DNA of 64,000 nucleotides from the NCBI GenBank assembly GCA_026874595.1, contig CM049317.1, positions 53,463,618 through 53,527,617 on the forward strand. Direction: 5' to 3'. Both the position numbers and the translations under genes were made by a program. The DNA is from Sipunculus nudus. Taxonomy: Eukaryota > Annelida > Sipuncula > Golfingiida > Sipunculidae. Below the pieces are notes generated by a model. That model saw only the letters and a list, made by a program, of their open reading frames with translations. It made no database searches and was not told where the DNA came from. Positions 23,940 to 33,674 of this stretch are shown one piece after another (position 1 is the first letter of the stretch; every line of letters begins with the position of its first letter).

Positions 23940-26900
23940 CTGTTGTGTATTGTAGATCTTCAGACATTTTAATACTATTAGAATGCCGAATATCGTTTTC
24001 TCAATAACGAATTCCACAAACGATATTCAATACATTTCTTGAGCACACTGCCATGTTCGATACCATGTTCAGTACCACGTTCGATGAGGTATTTCGATTC
24101 TGTTTGCGCAAGTATTGCGAAAACGATAGGTGCGAATACCGTATTATTCAATTTGGTATCGCAACTATGCAGATCGAAACGTGAATTGATATGGGTGTAG
24201 AGTGAATAGCGTGGAATTGGATCCAGTAAAATGGTACTCCGAACTGTACTTAAGTGAACTCGGGCGCAGTGTTAAAATGGTATTTATTAAGATAACAGTT
24301 AACATTCAAAAGTTACGACACGATAAAATTCCTATACTTGGCTGTATACTACAAGTTCATGGTGCCTATGACAATATTAAATATTAAACAATATGTGTAT
24401 AATAATAATTTACAATGGAAATTAAAAAGTTAACCCTATATAACAAGATAAATGTTTAATGTTTGTTCTTCCTAGCAAAATAAGATGGAGTATTTTTAAA
24501 AAAAGACGTGTTTAATAAAACTGTTTTATTTTTTATATATTGAAACTGTTAATTTCTCAGAAAATGTATCTCATATATAAGTTGAAATGACGTCTATATG
24601 ATTTTTATAACATGGACATCCAAGGAAAAAGTTTTTTTTTAAGTTTACAGTGTAAGCTTTATTTGTAAAACGTAAAAAAAATCTTGATTTTTTAAATTAG
24701 GGTTATTTTTTGTTTAACTTATGTTTGAAGATATGTTTGATGGGCTCAGGGGAAGCGGAAGGGTAAATATGAATAAATTAACACCTTGCGACAATTTTAT
24801 TTTTCATGTAATGACTAAGGTTGTTTGAATATGTACCTTACATGTGATTGATCAAATTAAAATATATCATCAATAAACAGCATAAGAATCTCTCGTTTGA
24901 TTTAAAAGAAAGGCAGGTAATCTGAACTTTCGTGGAGGGTAGTAACCTGAAATGGGATTGCCTGAAGTTTTTACACCAGGACTAGTTGTCTGGTAATGGA
25001 AATAAGATGTTTTTGTATTTGCCTATGCCTGAGACTGAATCAGTTTTCACAGGATTAACCGATTCATGTTATTTAAAGGTTTCAATACATGGACGGTGGT
25101 AATCCGCCCTACATCTGATTATTAACTAGAAAACAGTATTTTTGTATCCACGTATAAAATCTCAATTTCGGATTTGAATGCTGGTTCCGTAAGATGGGAA
25201 TATTTATTTTGCAGCACGTTTTGCTGTAATAATGTACATAGCTGTCTTGCGAATAAGGACGGATGTTTGCCGTGGCTTTTTACATTTGAACAAAATCCTC
25301 ATGCTTGAAGGTATATCTGTTTTTCACTTTTATTTTTGTTTTATATATTTCAGTTTACTGATTGGAACGCTGGTCTGGAGTTAGCTAGTAAATGGATTCT
25401 GCATGGAAACTCATTTGCCAGAAGGTTTAAGAAAACTTGTTTTTTTTTCGTCCAAAGATTCCAGGTAACTACTCCTCTGCTTCCTATTTGCTTTTCTTCT
25501 GTCACGTGATCTTTTCACGCAGCTCCATGTTTCTCAAAATCTTGCTTTATGGTGTTCATGCAGTCCGAGTTTTCCTTCAATTTCAGAGCAACCGGTTTTA
25601 TGGAAACCATCGTCCACATTTTTATAATCGGCGCATTTATCAATTTAAAGGTCAAAGGTATCTCCGAATGTTATTACTTTTTGTGTGCTCTTGGATATTT
25701 TATGAAACATATTCAACCAAAAAGCATATGTGACCATTAATTCTTTTATATAAGCGGACAGATGTTTGTTTTCTAATAAGGTGCCTTATATATAAGGAAA
25801 ATATATATTATTCTCGTGTTACCTCTTCCCGTGTATGAGAAGAAGCGGATTTTACGCGATTAACGCACTTGTTTTCCATTGTAACGTGGCAGTCATTGGC
25901 GCTGTTTACATCTATTAGACCCAGCTATTCACCAACTTCATTTGCAAAAATGACTAAATAATTGGGAGCCATTGGCTCCCGTTGCAGAGGAATGGCAATT
26001 GCCCAGGCTTGTACAGTAGGTTTTCATTTCTTTATCACGGATGACAATGATATGGAACAGGATTTGAAAGAGTCTTAGCTGACATTTACATTAAATAACG
26101 GTTCGGTATACATTTGGCTTTGGTTCAATCTCGGTGTTCTTTTAAGGCACCGGTAGCAACGGTGTAATTGGGTTTTGTATGTTAGGCTGGTTAGGGTACT
26201 TTGGGCCATCTTTTAACATTGTGAAATAGATCAACTTTTTATTCGACGTTAAGTTTTCACTTTCTGCAGATCGTACATGCCTTTGATAACTTTAAGAGAT
26301 ATGGATAACATATATGATGATGGCATACATGTATTTTAATGTTAAGCTGGCTGTTCAAGGGATTCTGTCTGACGTGCATTAGTACATTAAGTAGACTCAC
26401 ACCCAACTGCCTGGTTCTTTTTCATGAACTGTTTTACAAAAGCATGATTTAGATATGGCGTTATCTTGTAAAGCCTAAGAACACCAATTTTAAGTGGTGC
26501 TTTAATTTGTTTAATCATCCATAAAATATGTCTCTTTTGCACAAAGCCATTATGTTTTAAAAACGGTGTGTGATATACCTTTAAAAAAACTGGATAGTTT
26601 TCGTTTCCATTACCGTAAAAAAGGTGTCCGATAAGAAAATAAAGACTTTTTTGGTCACTTTTTTCCTTGCAAGACTGTAGAGCTTCCTCGTGATTAACTC
26701 GCATTTTTTCCTTGAAAAAATCAATTACGCTGTTTTTAAATCCCCCGCCCTAGTTTAATACAATTCAGCCAGTATCTTGCATGCTATTCAGTGTACATTA
26801 TTCAAAAGAAACAATTTATCCAAAAAAAAATTACTGGCCTATGTTTTAAGTCTTATACATTATTTTCTGTCGCATATAGGTGTGCTATCAATATTAAACC

Positions 26901-27180
26901 GATCAGGTTAAATCCTCACTGGAGACTGGAAAATTTGTATTCAATAAACGACTGCTGATGACCTCCCCACATTCATCATAACCCATAGGAAAAGCGACTT
27001 GATGTTTCAATATAATTTCATTTTTTTTTTTTCTTTCCATTGTTTCAAATAAGTTCCCATGACAACAATCAACCACAAGTTGACATTATCCACATCATAC
27101 GTAACAATGAGATAAAACAGACGAATGCACCATAAAAACTGTATGTAAATTGTAAATCACAATTGTCCATGATCCATAGG
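23940..27180. other. AT-rich stretch without a recognisable gene
   Basis: A short 12-base repeat (CCATGTTCGATA, CCATGTTCAGTA, CCACGTTCGATG) lies at 24051-24089. Open frames at 25437-25733 (plus, 98 codons) and 26387-26704 (minus, 105 codons) show no domain, signal peptide or relative that I recognise. In such AT-rich DNA they can be chance. Confidence 0.5.
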
Positions 27181-27186
27181 CGTCAA

Positions 27187-27191
<5 letters not shown>

Positions 27192-27233
<42 letters not shown>
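27192..27233. repeat. (TA)n microsatellite
   Basis: About 42 bases of uninterrupted TA. Confidence 0.9.
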
Positions 27234-27235
<2 letters not shown>

Positions 27236-27609
27236 TGCGAATTTCTCAATTGATTATCACAATTGAAAACTCACTGCCTCTGACATCCCATGGCATGCTA
27301 TCATTTGACATGCACCAGGTATAATATATTTTCATATTTCGATGAACACGGTTTTAATTCAAATAAGTAAAGGATTTTTTTTGTGAAATTCAGTAAGACT
27401 TGACTCTTTCTCTTGTTGCTTCTCAAATGACGTCCCTAATCACGTCTTAGAAAACAATTCTCATTGCCTGGGCCAAAAACTAACGAACCAGGCACACCTG
27501 CTGTTGTCAATCCAAATCAATGATCAGTAGGCAAGCCTTGGGCAATGGAAGACAACTGTACTTTATGACTCAAAACAAAAAAAAATTAAAGCTTTTATTT
27601 TATGTTCAC

Positions 27610-27944
27610 CCATAAGTTGTTTTCAGTGTTACGATTTTTCAGTGTGTGTTACATTGTCATGTGGTGGAAAGGCTTTTTTCAGCGTGTGTAACACTGGAAT
27701 GTGGTTAAAAATTTAACAGTGGGTATTACACTGGTTGTGGTTAAAAGATTTAACAGTGTGTGTAACACTGAAATGTGGTGGAAAGATTTTTCATGTGTGC
27801 TACACAGAAGTTTTGTGTAAAGATTTAACTGTGGGTGTTACATTGAAATGTGGTGTAAAGGTTTAACAGTGTGTTACACTGAACTGTGGGGTAAACATTT
27901 TTCCCCGTGTGTGTAACACTGTAATGTTGTCTTCATTTTTTTTT
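27610..27944. repeat. Minisatellite of about 38 bp, left part
   Basis: About eight units of the form TTTAACAGTGTGTGTAACACTGAAATGTGGTGGAAAGA, visible as repeated GTGTTACACTG/GTGTAACACTG near 27646, 27687, 27724, 27762, 27795, 27836, 27874 and 27911. Each unit holds a small palindrome (CAGTGT...ACACTG). The array stops at the SINE and resumes on the other side at 28401. Confidence 0.85.
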
Positions 27945-28400
27945 CGTGGAGGTAACCGCTTCTATTTTAATGTTGACTTAACTAATTCTTAATCTAAGTA
28001 TGTACATCGTGGAGGTTACCGCCTCTATTTTTTAATGTTGACTTAACTAATTCTTAATCTTAGTATGTACATCTCCAGAGTTTCCTTTTGGTTTGGGACT
28101 ACTTGACAGGGCGGAAGCACTCGCTTTCTATCATTTTTCATTTTTTATTATGTATCCTGGTGTCAACCAGGCCCGGTGTCTATCGCACCTGCGGGTCCTG
28201 GGTGTGTAATCATCCCCTTTGCTTGGTCATAAGCCCGAGGAACCCCCAAAGACGCAATCGTACGTGAGTGATACACGGCTGTGGGGTACAGCCTTCCCAT
28301 TAAGCCTGCAGAGCGCTCATCCTCACCGCCTCAGCTGAGATTCGAACCCCATTTCCGGGCTTTGATTCCTGCGCTCTACCCCTGAGCTACAGAAGCCGGT
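27945..28400 (-). mobile_element. tRNA-derived SINE copy 1, with duplicated tail
   Basis: SINEs are short non-coding retroelements transcribed by RNA polymerase III. Read on the minus strand it begins ACCGGCTTCTG and has an A-box-like TAGCTCAGGGGTAGAGCGC (28371-28389) and a B box GGTTCGAATCT (28338-28348) with tRNA-like spacing. A conserved body follows (CTGGTGTCAACCAGGCCCGG, GGTTTGGGACTACTTGACAGGG on the plus strand). The tail region is present twice in tandem, at 27945-28007 and 28008-28072. Copies at 32908-33255 and 46490-46793 lie in the same orientation. It sits inside the minisatellite. Confidence 0.85.
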
Positions 28401-28545
28401 CAAGATTTTATATGTGTGTTACAATGAAATGTGGTGGTAAGCTATTAGTGTTACATTGTGTAAAATTGAAATGTGGTCGAACGATTTGTCAGTGTAAGTT
28501 ACAAAATGTGGTGAAAAGAATTTTCAGTGTGTGTTACAGGCCGCC
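28401..28545. repeat. Minisatellite of about 38 bp, right part
   Basis: The same repeat as 27610-27944 resumes immediately after the SINE head: ATGTGTGTTACAATGAAATGTGGTGGTAAG, then more degenerate units up to GTGTGTTACAGG. About four units are recognisable. Confidence 0.75.
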
Positions 28546-28847
28546 AACCGACTAGTTTGATGTTTTCTTAAATAAAAATATAACAGTAAAAGTATTTGAG
28601 GGGACAACTGCTAATTACATTGCGAATATTTTCATGGGTTGATATTATATAAGGTCGTATAAATGTGGGACTCATCCAGCAGGATTAAAATCAAACACAT
28701 GTATAAATGTTCAAGTTTTTTACAGGTTTGAAATAACAGTAAGATTGTACAATTACTTCTTTTAATTTGTTTTTACTTATCTCTTTAATTAATCAACAAA
28801 CATTAAACAATCGGAACCAAAATGAATGGCCAGTAGATACAAATAAA

Positions 28848-29048
28848 TTAGCCCCATTTACACACGTTTCTCTGGAGCGCTATACGTCGTTAAGCTCAAG
28901 ACAAGTCCCCCAAACACGCCAGATTTCGAAGATTTTCGGTCTGGTGGGCACTACATTTTTACCTCCGGTTTGAGTCGGTTCTACATTCTAGCGCACATTT
29001 TCTGGACCGGTCTAGCACTCGCCACATTTTCTAGTGTTGAAGGGGCTA
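28848..29048 (+). mobile_element. MITE-like element with CCATTTACAC ends, copy 1
   Basis: Starts GCCCCATTTACACACG and ends CTAGTGTTGAAGGGGC, the latter a mutated reverse complement of the start (compare GTGTAAATGGGGG at 32661-32673). Internal GC-rich motifs are GAAGATTTTCGGTCTGG and TTCTGGACCGGTCTAGC. The element is about 200 bases with no coding capacity. The flanking LINE begins directly after it. Confidence 0.55.
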
Positions 29049-29480
29049 TGTTTAAGTTATTCTGTGTTGATTGATTTATCTTTCGTTCACACTGTGCGGA
29101 CCAAGCGACAGTGTAGAGCGTGCTATCCTGTTAAGTTAGGCCGCATTTCGTCAAGACAAAGTAAGACTACGGTTATCGGTAAGAAGGATCACGACACGAT
29201 AAAAGGTGGTCCAAGAACTGTTAACCTCTTTGTGTATATAGTCAGTAATGACGTAGATAATAATGAATTGAAGGATTATATTCTTAACCAAGGAGTTACT
29301 GTGATGGGTATTGAAAAAAAAAATATCTCAGGAAGAATCATTAATGAAACCATGTAAGATTAAGATAAATGTTAATGATATAGGTAAAGTAATGGATGAG
29401 GCATTTGGTCGACTAGGATTGGGTGCAGAAAATTCTTTATAAGGAAAGAGTTACCGGATAATAAATCTATAAATGAAAAC
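29049..29480 (+). pseudogene. LINE ORF1-like remnant
   Basis: A frame ending at 29357 contains TKRQCRACYPVKLG, KKDHDTIKGGPRTVNLFVY and NDVDNNELKDYILNQGVTVMG. A +1 shift continues SQEESLMKPCKIKINVND and VMDEAFGRLGLG. The position directly upstream of the endonuclease/reverse transcriptase frame fits a LINE ORF1 (RNA-binding protein). The product is broken by at least one frameshift near 29320. Assignment as ORF1 is from position and general character; no zinc knuckle is visible. Confidence 0.6.
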
Positions 29481-29499
29481 CACTATTATTTAAATTGCT

Positions 29500-32020
29500 A
29501 TGCCAACTAATATTCTGAAAAAAAAAATGATATCATATAACCCAACTAGAAAAGTAAATGAAATGAAAAGGTATTATATCAAAACACCTATCGATGCACA
29601 TCGTGCAGACTTAATAATTTTACAGGAGACATGGTTTATTAAGGAACGAGAATCATTTCTAGCTTATAATCATGATAAGTATATGTTTATAGCTCAAACA
29701 GGTATGGATAACTCTAGAGTATACTTTATGGTCGGCCCATGGAGGAGTGGCCATTCTTTGGCACCAATCACTCTCTGCCTGTATCAAGCCACTAAACCTG
29801 GGGTCAATTCGTTTAGGCACAGTATCTCTGAGACTTCCAGATGATTCTTCTGTTTTATTAATTTGTATATACTTACCGTGTGATAATCGTTCAAAAACTG
29901 ATGTAAATGAGGAATTTCTTCACACGTTAAATAAGCTTCAGCAAACACTCGAAATTTTCAGTCCAAATCCCATTATTATTGCTGGTGACTGTAATGTGGA
30001 CATATGCAGGCATGATAGATACAAGATACTTAAACGATTTCTGTTCTAATAACAATCTATTTTTCGCTTGGAATAGCCCAAGGCTCTGCCTGACCAGACT
30101 TACCTGCATTTTGTTGGAGAGGATACTTTCACTCTTGATCACTTCATCTGCTCAGGTGATATTAATAAATCAATTTGTCAAGTGGGAATCATAGATGACC
30201 CATCGAATGCCTCTAATCATATTCCTGTTCTAATGAAATGTGATATTCGTGGAGATACGGAGTTAACGGTGATACTTACCCTAAGCGTGATCAGGTTGAA
30301 TGGTTTAATGCAACTGAGGATGCGATTCAGGATACAAAAACACAGTCGATATAAATTTAGAAAAAAATAATATTTCTAGTGATATTTTAACATGTTCTTA
30401 TAATACCTGTTCATCACAGACACATATAGACAAGCTTTATGCAGACATTGTTAAAAGTTGTGTAGATGCAAGTATCAAGCGGCTACCATACCGAAAACAA
30501 AAAAAAAGCTCTAACAGAAAACGAATACCATACTGGTCAGAGATGGTAAAACCAATTAAAGAACAGTTCTTCTTCTCGCACTGGCTATGGATACAAAATG
30601 GTCGCCCAAATACAGAACCTGTGGCTGGAATCGTGTAGAATATCACAGAATATTGAGAAACTGCCAAATACAAGAGAATAACCTACGTAAGCAACGTATG
30701 GCAGACATGATAAATAATATTTGTGACAGAGACTTATTGAGCCAAGTAAAGAAGATGAAGTCAGGTGGCCCTTCTCAGACCAGGACTGTTGATAAATAAC
30801 TAACTAGAACCGATATTGCGAATCACTTCGGGGAAAAATACAAACATTTATATAATGGCCTTCCAGAGAAAGCGGAGAAACTAAATAATATTGTTAATCA
30901 GGCAATCAAAAACATATCACCAAAGGATACTCTCAACATTGGTGTATCCGACTTTCATTTTATGTTTTTGCTTGCACATGTCCCAGCGGATATGAATACT
31001 TACGTAATTATTCCATAACGAAAGACACTAGAGTCGACCCAACCTGTAGTGATAACTACAGGGGTAATTCATTGACAAGTTGTTTTAGCAAACTACTTGA
31101 TAGTGTTATTATTCAGGAAAATGTAGAAGACTTGGCTCATCTCCACTGCAATATGCTTTTACGAAGGGGCATTCGACTAACATGTGCACAGGTTACTGCA
31201 CATTACATATGGAACGGGTCATCAGTATACAGTTGTTTTGTTGATGTGTCACGCGCTTTTGACAGGATAAATAATTAATATAAGTTGTTCCATTAACTCG
31301 TGAAACGCAATATTTCACCTACTGTCATTAGAACACTAGCAGATACACAAGAGACCTGTAATTATGACAAAATGGAATTATGTTGAATCTGAACAGTTTG
31401 GTGCTAATAATGGTGTACGCCAAAGGGGTGTATTATCCCCTCTTCTGCTTAATATTTATATGGACGAGCTTTTAAAACGTCTCACAAATAAAGAAATAGG
31501 ATGTTATATTGGAAATTATTTTGCTGGTGCTGTTGGCTATGCGGACGTTCTTAACCTCTCATATCTTACTCGGTCGGGGCATCAACAGATGGTTAAAGAG
31601 TGTGAAACATTTGCTGAAAATTGGGATATGTTATATAACGCAAAGAAAACAAAGTGTGTTACTTTTAACAGGGTGTATCCAGCTAGATCAGATAAGATCG
31701 TCTTAAATTGTGTTCTTCTAGAGTGGCATGATTCTGTACAGTACTTGGGGAATACAGTAACACTGAAATTATCAGATAACAATAACGTCTTTGGTTAAGG
31801 AGTAAAATTTATTGAAAACTTTATCAGCTCACGCTTTATAGATTTATTGATGAACATGCAGTAACGTGCAAATGACTGTATTTTTTTTTTACAAAGAAAG
31901 CTCATTATACCTCAGTTGGTGTACTTGGAGGCAACTTACGATATCTGGAAAGTCAGATGCACAACCATGGGATACAACGCGAAATTAGAAATATAAAGAT
32001 ACTTAAGAGACAGAGACATT
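29500..32020 (+). pseudogene. Decayed LINE ORF2: endonuclease and reverse transcriptase
   Basis: Parts in order on the plus strand: APE-type endonuclease (29590-29680, ADLIILQETWF; 29737-30049 in another frame, VAILWHQSLSACIKP, ICIYLPCDNRS and IIIAGDCNVDICRHD; 30180-30250, SNHIPVL at the usual SDH site); linker (30500-30830, KRIPYWSEMVKPIKEQFF and KYKHLYNGLPEKAEK); reverse transcriptase (about 31020-31280, SDNYRGNSLTSCFSKLLD and CFVDVSRAFDRI; 31364-31798, NGVRQRGVLSPLLLNIYMDE, then YADV where YADD is expected, then FAENWDMLYNAKKTKC). The YADV change removes a catalytic aspartate; with stops and at least five frameshifts the copy is dead. Weak C-terminal similarity may continue to about 32020. 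The clade is not certain and differs from the LINEs at 14.5 and 57.5 kb. Confidence 0.85.
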
Positions 32021-32034
32021 TATCTAGTGTATCC

Positions 32035-32170
32035 ATTTACACATGTTTTTATTGTGCGCTCTACGTCGTTTAGCGCACGCCAAGTCAACCAAACGCGCCA
32101 GACTTCGAAGATTTTCGGTCTGGCGCGGGACTACATGTGTTTTTCAAATGTGTAAACAGAAGTTGGAAAA
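32035..32170 (+). mobile_element. MITE-like element with CCATTTACAC ends, copy 2
   Basis: ATCCATTTACACATG, TACGTCGTTTAGCGC, then GAAGATTTTCGGTCTGGCGCGGGACTACATGTG and AAATGTGTAAACAG. It matches 28848-28960 in direct orientation on the far side of the LINE. Short direct repeats of TTGTAAATCATTGTCATTG at 32227-32295 lie just beyond. Confidence 0.55.
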
Positions 32171-32339
32171 CAGGAAAACTAAATAAAAACTAGATAAAAT
32201 AGATAAAATGCACAATAAAACTCTGTTGTGTAAATTGTAAATCATTGTCATTGCACAGGGTGCTATATTCTTGTAAATCATTGTCATTGTACAGGGTTCT
32301 GCATTCTAGCGCGCCAGACGCTGTCTGGCGCGGCCTACA

Positions 32340-32735
32340 TTTGTGCTTCGAACATGTGTAAACAGCTATTGATTTAGCGCGCTTCAGAACAACTCGGCTG
32401 TCATGTGATTGGGATTAACCCATGCGCGCAAGAGGGAATCCAAGATAGACCGCGCCAGATTGCAATATTTAACTGCGTGTAAATGTGGCCTTACTTGACA
32501 GGGTAACCCGCTCTAAATTTTTCTGGACCGGTCTAACGCGCGCCACATTTTTTTTAAGTGTAAATGGAGTCCAGACCGGCTATTGTAGCGCGCTCTGGAC
32601 CAAAAAAATCCTCGAAATTTGGCGCGTTTTGGGGACTTGGTGAGCTCAACCTCCAGAAAAGTGTGTAAATGGGGGTATTTTTCTATACCGGTTTAGGGCG
32701 CGCCACCTTTTTCTGATGTAAATAGGGCTCTTGTA
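32340..32735 (-). mobile_element. MITE-like cluster, inverted copies 3 and 4
   Basis: At least two nested copies. 32570-32673 (GTCCAGACCGGC, TCGAAATTTGGCGCGTTTTGGGGACTTGG, GTGTGTAAATGGGGG) is the reverse complement of the 28.85-kb element. 32520-32565 and 32675-32725 each repeat TTCT...ACCGGT...GCGCGCCAC...GTAAATRGRG. Nested insertion of the same family is the simplest reading. Confidence 0.5.
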
Positions 32736-32778
32736 TAATTAACAAGAGAGGAAACTTTTTGGAGCGCATGGGGTGACA

Positions 32779-32794
32779 CCCCCCCCCCCCCCCC
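32779..32794. repeat. C-run
   Basis: About 16 consecutive C, one of roughly a dozen such runs in this otherwise AT-rich window. Confidence 0.9.
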
Positions 32795-32907
32795 GGCCCC
32801 ATCCTTTCGACATAAAATAGCACAGATACATAGAATATTACACGTTTTATCCCTCAAGAGAGCTGGTACTGTCTAAAATATCTGTTTTGATTTTTTTACA
32901 GTTTTTT

Positions 32908-33255
32908 GTGGACGTTACCGCCTTCTTTTTTTTTAATGCTTTGCTTAACTAAGTATATGTACACCTGCAGAGTTCCATTCCGGTTTCGGACTACGTGACA
33001 GGGGCTAATATCCGATTTTTCCTGGTGTCCTGGGTCTCATCCCCATTACTGGGTCACAACACCGAGGAACCCCCGAAAGGCGCACTTTTTTGAGTGAAAC
33101 ACGACTGTTGTGCAAGGTCTCCACATTGAGCCTGCAGATCGCTCACTCAGGGTTGGGAGCCGACTGTGAAAAATCTTACTGCCTCGGCTGAGTTTCGAAC
33201 TCACCATCTACCGGCTTTGAGTTCTGCGCTCTTCCCCTGAGCCACAGAAGCCGGT
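32908..33255 (-). mobile_element. tRNA-derived SINE copy 2
   Basis: Minus strand begins ACCGGCTTCTGTGGCTCAGGGG (A-box region), followed by a degenerate B box (GAGTTCGAAACTCAG), the CAGGACACCAGGAAAAATC body and a tail matching copy 1 (plus strand GTGGACGTTACCGCC, ACTAAGTATATGTACA, TTTCGGACTACGTGACAGGG). Only one tail copy is present, unlike copy 1. Confidence 0.8.
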
Positions 33256-33432
33256 TTGACATTTGAACAATTTTGAACGATTTAAAATTCTGTGTCCGCC
33301 CTTGACTTAGACTTGTTGTCATTGATGCAGATTGCTCGAAAAAAAACATTGCTCGTCTTAACATTATTATCGGCCCCTGGAAGAAGCAACAGATTTAGGC
33401 CCGCAATGCAACTCCCTGTACACTGTTCTTGG

Positions 33433-33635
33433 TAGGGGCGGATCAGGTATTCAAAATAGAGGGTTTCAACTCAGAGTTACTTATGACAAAACCCAAAAAA
33501 AAAAGGTCCCCAGGTCCCGAAAGGGGGAAGGGGAGGCAGGGTGGGTCTAGGCATCAAAACCTGGTATAAACTCTTAAAAAAAGTTGCTGCGGATGAGTAA
33601 AAGACCCCTGGACTACCTCCCCGCCCACCGCCCCT

Positions 33636-33636
<1 letters not shown>
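33433..33636 (+). mobile_element. hAT-like MITE
   Basis: Starts TAGGGGCGGATCAGG and ends ACCGCCCCTA, giving matching ends of about 9 bases. The 204-base interior carries AAAGGGGGAAGGGGAGGC and no coding region. The right end abuts a (TA)n tract (33640-33672). I see no clear 8-base target duplication, so the hAT label is tentative. Confidence 0.45.

Positions 33637-33639
<3 letters not shown>

Positions 33640-33672
<33 letters not shown>
33640..33672. repeat. (TA)n microsatellite
   Basis: About 33 bases of TA next to the MITE right end. Confidence 0.9.

Positions 33673-33674
<2 letters not shown>

Noticed and set aside
26387-26704. 105-codon minus-strand gene
   Set aside because: No recognisable motif, no splice or promoter context, and AT-rich sequence that can give such a frame by chance.
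28338-28400. A functional tRNA gene on the minus strand
   Set aside because: The A and B boxes are present but the acceptor stem and 3' half do not fold as a tRNA, and the sequence continues into a SINE body found in two other places.
27610-28545. CRISPR-like array
   Set aside because: Units are directly adjacent with no unique spacers, and the surroundings are animal retroelements.
33424-33645. 8-bp target duplication around the hAT-like MITE
   Set aside because: The flanks (TGTTCTTGG and GGATATA) do not match, so the insertion could not be confirmed this way.
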